A DNA stretch of 64,000 bases from JANSYL01 sp965229695 (GCA_965229695.1 OZ245921.1:3162001-3226000); one strand, 5' to 3'. Shown: positions 51,755-60,771, numbered from the stretch's first letter. The notes: generated by a model from the sequence alone, not told the origin. Translations and numbers: made by a program.

Positions 51755-52946
51755 TGACCTGCGCGCCACCTTCCAAGGTTTTGTGAACAGGGCATTTATT
51801 GGCGATCTCCAGCAGCTTTTGCCGGGTCTCATGATCGAGGTTGCCGATCAGCGTGATCCGGCGCGTAAAGGTATCCAGTGGCGTGTTGCGGCCATCCGCA
51901 TCTTGGGCATGCACCCGGTCATGCAGTACATCGACCGACACGTGATCTAGGGGCAGGCGTTTGCGCCGGGCATACATGCGGATCGTCATCGAGGTGCAGG
52001 CGCCAAGCCCAGCAGCGACAAACTGATAAGGCGTCATGCCCTTATTGGTGCCGCCATAGCTGATCGGCTCGTCGGCGAGCGCGTGATGATGGGCGCCAGC
52101 CTGAACGTCTTGCAGAAAACCGCCCATATCGGCCTCGGTCACACGGGTCACCCCTTCGGGCGCGCCGGGGGGCGGGGCAGGGGGCCGCAAATCGAGGTAA
52201 CGCCCGGCCCAGGCCGCGATGACCGATGCGGCATATTCCGCATCCGCCGCGTCAGTGACCAGATGGTCCGCATCATCCAAGGTGACAAAGCTTTTCGGGT
52301 GTTTGGCGGCGATAAAGATTTGGGTGGCGTTTTCGATCCCCACAATCTCATCCCGAGGGGCGTGCAGCACCAAAAGCGCCTTGTTCAGGGTTTTGATCGC
52401 GGGGCCGATCTTTTCGGCATTCACATCATCAACAAAGCCCTGTCCGATACGGATCGGGCGACCGCCCAGATTGACCTCTCCCACGCCATTGGCCGCGATC
52501 TCGTCCAAGGCGTCACCGAAGTTGTGGGTGACATGGCCGGGATCAAACGGTGCGCCGATGGTGGCTATAGCTTTCACGCTGTCGATCTCACCGCCAGCGC
52601 GCAGCACAGCCGCACCGCCCAGCGAATGACCGATCAACAGCGATGGCGCCATGCCACGCGCGGCCAGTGCTTGGGCTGCAGCGTGCAGATCAGCGACATT
52701 GGAGGTGAAGGAGGTGTTTTCAAACTCGCCAGCCGAGTGGCCGAGCCCCGTGAAATCAAACCGCAAAACCGCAATCCCCATCGAGGCCAAACGGCTGGAG
52801 ATGCGCCGTGCCGCGGGAATGTCTTTGCCGCAAGTAAAACAATGCGCCATCAACGCGGTGGCCAAATGGGGGCCATCGGGCAAATCCAGGCGCGCCGATA
52901 GCTTATGGCGCCCATGGCCGGGAAAAGTGAAACGTTCTGTGGGCAT
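51714..52946 (-). CDS. Alpha/beta hydrolase - OsmC fusion protein
   Basis: A 410-residue fusion. The N-terminal hydrolase (to about 265) has the nucleophile elbow GHSLGGAAV and a later DADHLV His region; the C-terminal OsmC domain (from about 285) has the two Cys of peroxide reduction, in GLGACTSMTIRMYARRK and NKCPVHKTLEG. It may couple hydrolysis to peroxide defence. ATG 52946 was chosen; the frame is open upstream to 53144, but the added 66 residues look non-coding. It converges on the Lrp gene. Confidence 0.9.
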   Translation of the reverse strand: MPTERFTFPGHGRHKLSARLDLPDGPHLATALMAHCFTCGKDIPAARRISSRLASMGIAVLRFDFTGLGHSAGEFENTSFTSNVADLHAAAQALAARGMAPSLLIGHSLGGAAVLRAGGEIDSVKAIATIGAPFDPGHVTHNFGDALDEIAANGVGEVNLGGRPIRIGQGFVDDVNAEKIGPAIKTLNKALLVLHAPRDEIVGIENATQIFIAAKHPKSFVTLDDADHLVTDAADAEYAASVIAAWAGRYLDLRPPAPPPGAPEGVTRVTEADMGGFLQDVQAGAHHHALADEPISYGGTNKGMTPYQFVAAGLGACTSMTIRMYARRKRLPLDHVSVDVLHDRVHAQDADGRNTPLDTFTRRITLIGNLDHETRQKLLEIANKCPVHKTLEGGAQVITELVGEAALETT

Positions 52947-53250
52947 GGCGCAGGCCTTTCGGGACTTTCTTAGCGAAAGGATGGGCTGCACGGCCATATT
53001 GCACAAGCGATGTGTCACTTGGTTCACGCGCCTGTGTGTGCCCGTGTTTTGGGCGGAGCGGTTGGCATCACCCACCCGGCACGGCCACATTCCAGCCCAA
53101 ACCCGACCCAGAATTAACCTTTTCCCAACCATTTCCAGGCCCACAAACCGCTCCGATTGCGGTCCAATGGTTAACGATGGTCACCAGTACCCGGTTCGAA
53201 GCCGACCGGTTGATTCCCGAAAAACAGAGCAGACAAGAACACAGGCACCT
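52947..53250. other. 304-base gene-free region between the OsmC fusion and kinase-like genes
   Basis: A divergent intergenic region that should carry promoters for both sides. Seen here: a 7-base hairpin, CCTTTCG/CGAAAGG, at 52955-52980, a TTAACC at 53114 and a GGTTAAC at 53169. No complete -35/-10 pair, RNA gene or additional reading frame of note is evident. Confidence 0.6.
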
Positions 53251-54123
53251 ATGCTTGACGGCATTCCTATTCGTAGGGGGCATTCCTCCGGCATTTCCTG
53301 GCGCGACCGTATCCAAACCGGATTGCGGGGTAGCCTGGTTACGCTTGCCCAATCGCTAACCAGCGGCGCTGGGGCCGCTCGCCTGCATTTCGATCTGATC
53401 AAGGCCGCGCGCCGGTCGGTCTCGGTCCGGCTTTTGATTGATAACAAGGGCTTTTTCCTAAAGCTCTTCGATGGACCCCATGCAGAGCGGCACTACGAAG
53501 CCGAACGGAATCTGCTTCTGATGCTGCGTGATGAAGAGGTGGTTCCGACCCTGCTGGCCTTTAGCGATACGCATCACTTCGTCATCACGGAATGGAACAG
53601 CGATCCGTTTGAAAACCATCACCTGGACGCGTGGGGTAGCGCCGGATTGGGCGACCGGTTGGGTGATTGGCTGGCGCGGTACGATGCTGCCGCACCCTTT
53701 GAACCCGGCGAAGGCACCTGGGCCGATTATGTGCTCGAAACACCCATGGCGCGATTCTTGAACAAGATCCCGGGCGCGTATGATTGCTTTGCATCGGTCC
53801 CCATTTGCGGGATGGGCCTGTCTTACAACGACGCCGCGCTGCACAATTTCTTGGTCGAAGCGGGTGATGAGCTTTTGCGCGCCGATTTCGAACGCGCCGC
53901 CTTTCGCCCGCGCGGTTGGGATTACATCAGCGCGCAGCACGCCGTGATGCAGCGCTTCCCCGAGGAATGCGGCGATATCCTGCCTGCGATGTCGGGTGCA
54001 TTTGCCGCCGCGCATAAAGGCGCGTTGCGGGTGGATGAATTGGACCGCGTGGGCATGTATCTGTTTTGCCTCTTGGCCCTAACCGGGCGGCAGTTGCAGG
54101 AGGAGGACTCCGATGGCAACTGA
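53251..54123 (+). CDS. Kinase-like (protein kinase/APH fold) phosphotransferase, unknown substrate
   Basis: A 290-residue protein. The catalytic set of the protein-kinase-like fold can be traced: Lys 71 in GFFLKLF, Glu 85 in HYEAER, the catalytic loop YNDAALHN with Asp 194 and Asn 199 (same spacing as HGDLHPGN), and the metal Asp 212 in ADFER. So it looks active despite low overall resemblance to aminoglycoside phosphotransferases. It overlaps the Hint-protein gene by 11 bases. The 5' region is poorly conserved, so the start ATG 53251 is less sure than the frame. Confidence 0.7.
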   Translation: MLDGIPIRRGHSSGISWRDRIQTGLRGSLVTLAQSLTSGAGAARLHFDLIKAARRSVSVRLLIDNKGFFLKLFDGPHAERHYEAERNLLLMLRDEEVVPTLLAFSDTHHFVITEWNSDPFENHHLDAWGSAGLGDRLGDWLARYDAAAPFEPGEGTWADYVLETPMARFLNKIPGAYDCFASVPICGMGLSYNDAALHNFLVEAGDELLRADFERAAFRPRGWDYISAQHAVMQRFPEECGDILPAMSGAFAAAHKGALRVDELDRVGMYLFCLLALTGRQLQEEDSDGN

Positions 54124-55138
54124 AACGCTGACGATCTATCTGACCGACGACCAAGATAAGATTTCGGGCAAAAACCTGGTCGATGACGAAAACGACACCC
54201 AAATCGTGACCATCTTGGATGGCGGCAGCGATCTGGGGGATGAAGGCCCCTATGTGTTTGAGTTCTGGGGTAAAGACGACGCAAACAATGCTGGCGAAAG
54301 CATTGGCGGCGACGATGTTTTCAAGATCGACTTGGCGGGGTTCAACGACACGTTTTCCATCGAGGTCAAATCGATGGACCCGGGCGATCAGTTCTGGATC
54401 AGCAATTACGACACTTGGACCACCGTGGGTTTCGTGCACACCTTTACCTATACCGGCTGGGACGGTGGCACCTACACGCTGACCATTGATGCGGAATCGA
54501 CCAATTGGGGCGATCCCTATGTGGCCTCTGTCATGTGTTTTACCGACACGGCCTGGATCGATACGCCCACCGGCCCGCGCCAGATCACCGGGTTGCAGGC
54601 GGGGGATCAGGTGCTTTGCGCCGATGGCCAAGCCCGTCCGATCCGGTGGATCGGAAGTCGCAGTTTGTCAGTCGATGATCTGGTCGAGAATCCAGATTTG
54701 GCACCGATCGAAATCCCGGCGGGCGCGATTGCGCCGGGCGCTCCAAGCCGCGACATGCAGCTTTCGCCGCAGCATCGGGTGTTGTTCGATGATTGGCGCG
54801 TCGAATTGATGTTCGGCCTGTCCGAGGTGTTGATCCCCGCGAAGGCATTGACCGAGTTGCCTGGCGTGGCCCAAGCCGCCCCGGCCCAGGGCGTGACCTA
54901 TTACCATATCTTGCTCGACACCCATCAGGTGATCAGCGCCAATGGCCTGGCTTGCGAAACTTTGATGCCGGCCGAGGTTGCCCATTCGGGCCTCACCACC
55001 GAAGCGCGGTCTGAAATTCTCAAGCTTTTTCCAGAGCTTGTGTCGGATTTCGGCGCCTATGGCGATCTCTGTCACACTGCGCTGACCGTGTCGGAAGGGC
55101 GGGTCTATCTGTCTGGGTTTTCGTGCGCGGCGGCTTAG
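54113..55138 (+). CDS. Hint-domain protein
   Basis: A 341-residue protein: an acidic N-terminal beta-rich part (residues 1-138), then a Hint (Hedgehog/intein, Hint_2 type) domain with its first-residue Cys 142 in MCFTDTAWIDTPTGPRQI, LQAGDQVLCADGQ, SPQHRVLF with His 221, and THQVISANGLACETL with His 271 and Cys 281. Such domains may self-cleave. Many Rhodobacterales carry secreted Hint proteins; there is no signal peptide here. It overlaps the kinase-like gene and its end meets the dddP stop. Confidence 0.85.
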   Translation: MATETLTIYLTDDQDKISGKNLVDDENDTQIVTILDGGSDLGDEGPYVFEFWGKDDANNAGESIGGDDVFKIDLAGFNDTFSIEVKSMDPGDQFWISNYDTWTTVGFVHTFTYTGWDGGTYTLTIDAESTNWGDPYVASVMCFTDTAWIDTPTGPRQITGLQAGDQVLCADGQARPIRWIGSRSLSVDDLVENPDLAPIEIPAGAIAPGAPSRDMQLSPQHRVLFDDWRVELMFGLSEVLIPAKALTELPGVAQAAPAQGVTYYHILLDTHQVISANGLACETLMPAEVAHSGLTTEARSEILKLFPELVSDFGAYGDLCHTALTVSEGRVYLSGFSCAAA

Positions 55139-56463
55139 CGGCCCATCAAAGCGTCATCAAATGGATAGCTGGTCAGGTTTTCATAGCCGTCTTCGGTGAT
55201 CAGCACCTGATCCTCCAGCTTGATGCAGAAATCGCCATCTTCCTCACCCACCAGCGCCTCGACACAGAACATCATGCCGGGCTCGACCACATGTTCAAAG
55301 GCGCCTTCGACATAATGGTCGGGATAGGTGATGATCGGCCATTCGTCGCAAAGCCCAACACCGTGGAAGCGGCAGGAATACTTTCGCTTGTCATATTCCG
55401 GGGCCAGTTGGTGGCCTTTGAAAACCAGATCGCGGAAGGGCGTACCGGGTTTCAACAGCTCCATATTGGTCGCGATATGTTCATGGGCGTGCTGCATGGC
55501 CGAGATCATATCGGCGCGGGGCTTGTCGGGGCCGACCCACCAGGTGCGTGAGATGTCCACGCAGAGCCCGTAGCACCCAACCAGATCGGTATCGAGCGCG
55601 CAGATCTCGTTCTCCTGAACCGTGCGCGGGCCACATTCCTGGAACCAGGGGTTCGTGCGGGGGCCTGAAGCGAAAAGGCGGGTTTCAATCCATTCGCCGC
55701 CGCGCTTGATGTTTTCGGCGTGCAGCACCGCCCAAATCTCATCTTCTGATTTGCCAGGGGCAATCGCGGCCTCCATCGCGCCCAGCGCCTTTTCGCACGC
55801 ATCAACGGCGCAGCGCATGGCCAGGATCTCATCCTTGCCTTTGATCGAGCGGGCACGCTCCATCGCCTCTTCGCCGTCGTGCAGGTCAAACCCTTTGGCC
55901 TCTAGCGCCTTCGCGCCATGCAGCATGATCTTGTCGACGCCCAAACGCATGTTGGTGCCGACATGGGCGCGCAGCACATCCTGCACCTGATCGGCAAAGG
56001 CATCCGCCGCGTCATGGCCGCGATCACCGGTTGCGAAATAGAACATCGATGCGCCCGAACGCACCTCGCGCACCAATGGGTTGTGATCGGCCAGGAAGGG
56101 AGAGTTTTTGTAATCCCACAAAACCATATGGCCATCGGTGCAGACCAGGCAGGCGCGGAACGGGTTATGCATGTTCCACAGCTGCATATTGGTTGAATCC
56201 GTGGCGTAGCGGATGTTGAGCGGGTCGAACATCAGCACACCGCCCCAATCCCGCTCGGCCAATTTGCCGACGATCCGGTCCAGGCGATAGCGGCGCATCG
56301 CAGGCAGATCGGGCAGGATCAGCCCCGCCGCTTCCCATTCGCCATAGGCCAGCTGGGTTGGTCCAATTTCGATCCGGTCTTGATCGTTCAGCGTCCCATC
56401 GGGCAGCAGCACATCCCGCGTCGGGTCGATCTTGCGGCTGTCGCGGCGATAAGCGGTGTTCAT
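55135..56463 (-). CDS. dddP: DMSP lyase DddP
   Basis: A 442-residue M24-family protein matching DddP of Roseovarius along its length, for example ATDSTNMQLWN, ENIKRGGEWIETRL and VLITEDGYENL. Asp 291, Asp 293, Asp 303, His 367, Glu 402 and Glu 417 fall at a constant offset of four from the six metal ligands described for the Ruegeria enzyme. It cleaves dimethylsulfoniopropionate to dimethyl sulfide and acrylate. AGGGAGGGC precedes ATG 56463. Divergent from the DUF3445 gene. Confidence 0.96.
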   Translation of the reverse strand: MNTAYRRDSRKIDPTRDVLLPDGTLNDQDRIEIGPTQLAYGEWEAAGLILPDLPAMRRYRLDRIVGKLAERDWGGVLMFDPLNIRYATDSTNMQLWNMHNPFRACLVCTDGHMVLWDYKNSPFLADHNPLVREVRSGASMFYFATGDRGHDAADAFADQVQDVLRAHVGTNMRLGVDKIMLHGAKALEAKGFDLHDGEEAMERARSIKGKDEILAMRCAVDACEKALGAMEAAIAPGKSEDEIWAVLHAENIKRGGEWIETRLFASGPRTNPWFQECGPRTVQENEICALDTDLVGCYGLCVDISRTWWVGPDKPRADMISAMQHAHEHIATNMELLKPGTPFRDLVFKGHQLAPEYDKRKYSCRFHGVGLCDEWPIITYPDHYVEGAFEHVVEPGMMFCVEALVGEEDGDFCIKLEDQVLITEDGYENLTSYPFDDALMGR

Positions 56464-56548
56464 GGCCCGTGCCCTCCCTGTCTTCGTCTCAGCCTGAGCG
56501 GGGTCGAGGGGGCTTGCGCGCCCGGAAGCGGCATGAAACTTGTCGGAA

Positions 56549-57331
56549 ATGGACGTGATTTGCCAAAAATTCCTGCCGAACTTGCCTTGGATGCAGCCCG
56601 CGATGGCGCGGCTGCCAGGGGTGCAACCCTTGGATATGGCGGAGTGGTTGATCCAGGATGAGGTGTTCGAGGCGCAAATGGCAGCGCGTGAGGTCTTGTT
56701 GACCCAACGCCGTGCCGATGTTTTTGCGGCGTTGCCCGAGACTGAGGCCGCCAGTGCCAACCTGCTGGATTTGATTTTGCAGCATCTGCCATCCAGCTAC
56801 CAACGCGGCGAGGGCTCGGTAACGCGACCCGATGGGGCCACTGTCACGTTGAATGACGATCATCCGCTGATCTCAGCGGCGCGTCTGGTGCAGGAAGATC
56901 TTTGCATCTTGCAACCGGATGGGCAGGGGCAGCATCGGCTGACCGCTGCCGTTTTGTGTTTTCCGGCAAGCTGGACGCTGGCTGAAAAGATCGGCCGACC
57001 ACTGGATGCGATCCATGACCCCGTCGATAGCTATACCGATGATATGGCGCGCCGGGTGCAACGGCTATTTGATGCGATCCGACCTGGACGACCGCTTTGG
57101 CGGCAGAACGCCCTGCTTTACACCGATGCGCAGCTTTATCAGCCGCGCGCGGCAAGTGACCCACGCGTGCCGCCCAAAGCCCCATCCTATCTCAGGTCAG
57201 AACGCCAATCTCTGGTCCGGCTGGACCCTGTGGACGCCGTGGCCTTTACAATCCACACCTATGTGGTTCCGATTTCGTCCTTGCCCGCGGATGCGCAAGC
57301 GGGCTTGGACCGCGTGGAGGTGGCCGGATGA
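56549..57331 (+). CDS. DUF3445 (heme-dependent oxidative N-demethylase-like) protein
   Basis: A 260-residue protein of the DUF3445 family: SYQRGEGSV, LVQEDLCIL, CFPASWTLAEKIGRPLDAIHDPVD and RSERQSLVRL are typical. Some members are heme-dependent oxidative N-demethylases of methylamine metabolism. It overlaps the methyltransferase gene by four bases. I took ATG 56549; a TTG at 56540 is in frame, and neither has a good Shine-Dalgarno, so the start is open. Confidence 0.82.
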   Translation: MDVICQKFLPNLPWMQPAMARLPGVQPLDMAEWLIQDEVFEAQMAAREVLLTQRRADVFAALPETEAASANLLDLILQHLPSSYQRGEGSVTRPDGATVTLNDDHPLISAARLVQEDLCILQPDGQGQHRLTAAVLCFPASWTLAEKIGRPLDAIHDPVDSYTDDMARRVQRLFDAIRPGRPLWRQNALLYTDAQLYQPRAASDPRVPPKAPSYLRSERQSLVRLDPVDAVAFTIHTYVVPISSLPADAQAGLDRVEVAG

Positions 57332-58530
57332 GCCGTGTGAGCGAACAATATGAAGCCTACCCCTATCCCGAACGGGATCCGAAGGATGAAAAGAAGCGGC
57401 TGATCACTGGTTCGCCCTCGCACCCGTTCGAGATCGACCATTTTGTGTTTGGCGGTCAGCGCGATTGGTCAAAGCCTTTGCGCGCCTTGGTGGCCGGTGG
57501 CGGGACGGGGGATGCGCTGATCCAGCTGGCGCAGGTTCTGACCGCCGCCAAGAAGCCTTATGAGATCACCTATATCGACCTGTCCGAGGCCGCGCGCGGT
57601 GTGGCCGAAGCGCGGGCCAAAGCACGCAAGCTTGAGGGGATCACCTTCCTCACACAATCCTTGCTCAGTGCGCCCGATCTGGGGCCGTTTGACTATATCG
57701 ATTGCTGTGGCGTGCTGCATCATTTGCCCGAGCCGCAGGAAGGCTTCGACGCGCTGGCCCAGGCGCTTGCGCCCGATGGGGGGCTTGGCCTGATGGTCTA
57801 TGCGCCCTTGGGGCGCTCGGGTGTTTACCCGTTGCAGGAGGCGTTTGGCCAAATCCTGCAGGGCAGCCCGCGCGAACGGCTGCGGCGCGCAAAAGCGATC
57901 TTTGATCGCATCCCCGATGGGCACCCGTTCAAGCGCAACCCGAACCTGCGCGACCATAAGCAAAGCGATGCAGGGTTTTACGATCTGCTCTTGCACAGCC
58001 AAGATCGCGCCTATCGCATTGGTGAACTCCTGACGGCGCTCGACCGCGCCGGGCTAGTGATGACAGGCAGCCCGCAAGCCCATCTTTATGACCCGCTGCC
58101 GATCTTGGGCGATCCGGCACTGGTCCATGGCATGGATGCGCGCGCGCAGATGGAGCTGTCGGAATCGCTGCGCGGCACGATCCGCACGCATGTGCTTTAC
58201 GCCGCCAAGCCCGACGGTGGGGCTGCGGTCGCAAGCCCGACCCCACAATCGGTCCCGCATTTGAAGGGCGTGAGCGGCCCGAAATTGTCTCAGGCCGCCG
58301 CCAAGCGCGGGGTGATTCCCGTTAGTCAGGATGGCCAAAAATCCGAAATCCCCGTGCCCGCCCTGGCCGCCAATGCCTTGGCCTTCATCGATGGGCGCCG
58401 CAACTTGCAGGAAATCGCGCAAGCTGCGCGCACAGATTGGCTAGCCTTTGGTCCGATCTGGTCGGCCCTGTCAGCCCGGTTGAGCCAGCATGGGCTGCTC
58501 TATTATTCGACGCTTTTGCGCGGCAAATAG
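57328..58530 (+). CDS. Class I SAM-dependent methyltransferase
   Basis: A 400-residue protein. The first 45 residues (YEAYPYPERDP) mark a subgroup of class I methyltransferases; motif I is VAGGGTGDAL (about 54-63), then YIDLSEAA and the DYIDCCGVLHHLP motif. The long C-terminal extension (about 285-400), ending with LSQHGLLYYS, has an uncharacterised winged-helix-like look. It is coupled to the DUF3445 gene by overlap. The methyl acceptor is unknown. Confidence 0.85.
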   Translation: MSRVSEQYEAYPYPERDPKDEKKRLITGSPSHPFEIDHFVFGGQRDWSKPLRALVAGGGTGDALIQLAQVLTAAKKPYEITYIDLSEAARGVAEARAKARKLEGITFLTQSLLSAPDLGPFDYIDCCGVLHHLPEPQEGFDALAQALAPDGGLGLMVYAPLGRSGVYPLQEAFGQILQGSPRERLRRAKAIFDRIPDGHPFKRNPNLRDHKQSDAGFYDLLLHSQDRAYRIGELLTALDRAGLVMTGSPQAHLYDPLPILGDPALVHGMDARAQMELSESLRGTIRTHVLYAAKPDGGAAVASPTPQSVPHLKGVSGPKLSQAAAKRGVIPVSQDGQKSEIPVPALAANALAFIDGRRNLQEIAQAARTDWLAFGPIWSALSARLSQHGLLYYSTLLRGK

Positions 58531-58536
58531 CGGGCC

Positions 58537-59598
58537 TTAACGAAAATGCTTCGACAGTTTCAGGCTTTGGCCCTGGTAGTTTGACGCGATATCCGCGCCG
58601 TAAAGCGTGCGCGGCACCTCGGCCATGCGCTCGTAGACCAAGCGACCGACCACCTGCCCGTGTTCCAGCACAAAAGGCGATTCGTGACAGCGCACCTCCA
58701 GCACCCCGCGCGCGGGCACGCCATGGCCAAAACCCGGATCGAAAAACCCCGCGTAATGCACGCGGAATTCACCCACCATGGCCAGATAAGGCGACATCTC
58801 AGCCGCGCAATCGGGTGGGATGGTCACCGCCTCCTGGCTGACCAGGATGTAAAACGCGCCGGGATCCAGGATGATCTGGCCTTGGTCGCTTTTGACCTCC
58901 TCCCAAAAATCGCGCGGGTCATGGGCGGCGATCTTGGTCAGATCGATCACACCGGTATGCGGTTTTGCGCGGTAGCCCACCAACCCATCCGGGCCCGCGG
59001 TGAGATCGACGGAAAACCCCAAGCCTTCGGAGATGACCGCCTGGCCATCGACCAGGGGTGTATCTGCGTGGCGCGCGGCCAGCTCTGCATCGGTCAGGAT
59101 CGCTTGGCCGCGCCGAAAGCGGATTTGGTTAAGCTTCAGCCCCGGTTCCACCAGAACCGAGAATGAGCGCGGGCAAATCTCGGCGTAAAGCGGACCGGTA
59201 TAGCCCGCTGGGATGCGGTCAAATTCGACGCCGCCATCGGTGATCACGCGCGTCAGACAATCCACCCGCCCAGTGGAGCTTTTGGCATTGGCCACCGCCG
59301 TGACATCATCGGGCAGAGCCAGGCCTTCCATCAAAGGCACGACATAAACGCAGCCTTTTTCCAAAACGGCCCCGCCGCTTAGGTCCATCTGATGCATTTG
59401 AAACTGCGCCAAGCGATCGGCGACGCGGTTGCCTGTGCCCGCCAAAAACGAGGCGCGCACGCGATAGGCCACATCCCCCAGACGCAAATCCAGGCTGGCG
59501 GGTTGAATCTGGGCGGGATCAATCGCAGGCGTGGCCGTGATCTGACCGGCCTCGATCATCGCTTCCAATGCGTTGTCGGACAAAACGCCGTCGCCCAT
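58537..59598 (-). CDS. dcd: 2'-Deoxycytidine 5'-triphosphate deaminase, tandem-domain form
   Basis: A 353-residue protein built of two Dcd/dUTPase-type domains, against about 190 residues for E. coli Dcd. Recognisable are IQPASLDLRLGDVAYRVRAS in the first half and VPARGVLEVRCHESPFVLEHGQVVGRLVYERM in the second (by parts). It would deaminate dCTP to dUTP. ATG 59598 with AGGAAGGG upstream is the start. tRNA-Pro and its terminator lie upstream on the same strand. Confidence 0.88.
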   Translation of the reverse strand: MGDGVLSDNALEAMIEAGQITATPAIDPAQIQPASLDLRLGDVAYRVRASFLAGTGNRVADRLAQFQMHQMDLSGGAVLEKGCVYVVPLMEGLALPDDVTAVANAKSSTGRVDCLTRVITDGGVEFDRIPAGYTGPLYAEICPRSFSVLVEPGLKLNQIRFRRGQAILTDAELAARHADTPLVDGQAVISEGLGFSVDLTAGPDGLVGYRAKPHTGVIDLTKIAAHDPRDFWEEVKSDQGQIILDPGAFYILVSQEAVTIPPDCAAEMSPYLAMVGEFRVHYAGFFDPGFGHGVPARGVLEVRCHESPFVLEHGQVVGRLVYERMAEVPRTLYGADIASNYQGQSLKLSKHFR

Positions 59599-59638
59599 CA
59601 CCCGGTCCCTTCCTGATCAGTCGGTCCAATCTGGCAAG

Positions 59639-59677
59639 AAAAAACCGCCTGCGCCACAGGGGCAAAGGCGGTTTTTT
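59639..59677 (-). terminator. Rho-independent terminator of tRNA-Pro
   Basis: A perfect 12-base inverted repeat (AAAAAACCGCCT at 59639-59650, AGGCGGTTTTTT at 59666-59677) with a 15-base loop. It starts seven bases after the CCA end of the tRNA and ends in six Ts on the minus strand. Confidence 0.93.
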
Positions 59678-59683
59678 GAGTTT

Positions 59684-59760
59684 TGGTCGGGCTAGCAGGA
59701 CTCGAACCTGCGACCTTCCGTCCCCCAGACGGACGCGCTACCAGGCTGCGCCATAGCCCG
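59684..59760 (-). tRNA. tRNA-Pro (anticodon GGG)
   Basis: A 77-base cloverleaf including encoded CCA. The acceptor stem pairs CGGGCTA with TAGCCCG, D arm GCGC...GCGC, anticodon stem TCCGT/ACGGA around the loop CTGGGGG (anticodon GGG), and T arm GCAGG-TTCGAGT-CCTGC. No variable-loop oddity. A strong terminator follows. Confidence 0.97.
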
Positions 59761-59804
59761 AACTTGGGGTGTTCTATCCATTTTCGAGATGGGCGCAAGG
59801 GCCG

Positions 59805-60458
59805 TTACGCGTCAACTTGGGTGCGCATCCGTTCAGCCAAGGCGCGCAGGGCCGACAGCGCCTGGCCAAGGGCAGGGTTTGCGCCCGCATCTTGGGGCGA
59901 TACCGCCGCTGCCGTCAGGGCAGAAAGGCGCTCTAGGCTTTGGCTGGTTGTGGCGGTCGCCGCGGCAGGCGCAGAGGCCGCGGGCTCTGCCATTGGCGGG
60001 GCCACAGGCATCTCGGGCTCTGGCACGCTTTCTTCGGCGGGCGCATCGAAGGGCAGGGCATCTTGTAACGCCTCCTCCGGCTCCGGTGCGGTTTCGGGGG
60101 CCGTGTCGGGTGCGACCGCCTCGGCGGCGGTATCCGCTTCCCAGGCCAAGTTCTCTGCCGTATCGGCCTCGACGCTCTCGGGTTCCAGCGGAGGCGACAT
60201 GGCGCTGACGGCGGCGATGCCATCGGCGCGGATCAGCTTTTGCACGCCCCGGATCGTATAGCCCTGATCATGCAGCAACACCTTGATGCCGCCGATCAAT
60301 TCCATATCGGCGGGCCGATAATAGCGGCGCCCACCCGCACGCTTCACAGGCTTGATCTGCGGAAACTTGGATTCCCAAAAACGCAAAACATGCGCCGCGA
60401 CGCCCAACCAATCTGCGACCTCTCGGATCGTTCGGAACGCTTGGGAGCCTTTGGACAT
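59805..60458 (-). CDS. MerR family transcriptional regulator
   Basis: A 217-residue protein with an N-terminal MerR winged helix (FRTIREVADWLGVAAHVLRFWESKF, about residues 8-32 by its parts, then GGRRYYRPAD and GYTIRGVQKLI) and a long Ala/Pro/Glu-rich C-terminal tail instead of a compact effector domain. It lies 10 bases after ihfA, the usual alphaproteobacterial ihfA-merR pair. No effector Cys, so no metal is predicted. Target unknown. Confidence 0.9.
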   Translation of the reverse strand: MSKGSQAFRTIREVADWLGVAAHVLRFWESKFPQIKPVKRAGGRRYYRPADMELIGGIKVLLHDQGYTIRGVQKLIRADGIAAVSAMSPPLEPESVEADTAENLAWEADTAAEAVAPDTAPETAPEPEEALQDALPFDAPAEESVPEPEMPVAPPMAEPAASAPAAATATTSQSLERLSALTAAAVSPQDAGANPALGQALSALRALAERMRTQVDA

Positions 60459-60468
60459 GACCCCTCGG

Positions 60469-60771
60469 TCAGGCTTTGTTGCCAGCGGCAACCCGATCTT
60501 TCATCAGGTGCGACGGTCGAAAGGTCAGCACGCGGCGGGGCGAGATCGGAACCTCTTCGCCCGTTTTCGGGTTGCGACCGATGCGCGCCGTTTTCGACCG
60601 CACCGAAAATGTCCCGAAAGATGAGATTTTGACTTGCTCGCCTGAAACGAGCGCGTCCGACATCAATTCAAGCACACGTTCCACCAGCTGCGCGCTTTCA
60701 TTGCGCGACAAACCGACTTCACGAAACACCGCTTCGGATAGATCCATCCGTGTGAGCGTTTTGCCAGCCAT
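60469..60771 (-). CDS. ihfA: Integration host factor subunit alpha
   Basis: A 100-residue DNA-bending protein: TRMDLSEAVFREVGLSRNES at the start and GRNPKTGEEVPISPRRVLTFRPS for the beta-arm with its Pro. It pairs with IhfB to bend DNA at promoters and recombination sites. Length is normal. The gene follows fabH after 105 bases and leads into the MerR gene. Confidence 0.95.
   Translation of the reverse strand: MAGKTLTRMDLSEAVFREVGLSRNESAQLVERVLELMSDALVSGEQVKISSFGTFSVRSKTARIGRNPKTGEEVPISPRRVLTFRPSHLMKDRVAAGNKA

Noticed and set aside
53114..53175. CtrA binding site upstream of the kinase-like gene
   Set aside because: Only single TTAAC half-sites 55 bases apart; the TTAA-N7-TTAA pair is not present.
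54536..55000. Intein inside a host protein
   Set aside because: The Hint domain lies in a free-standing protein with no flanking exteins of a known essential enzyme; dnaB and the other usual hosts here are intact.
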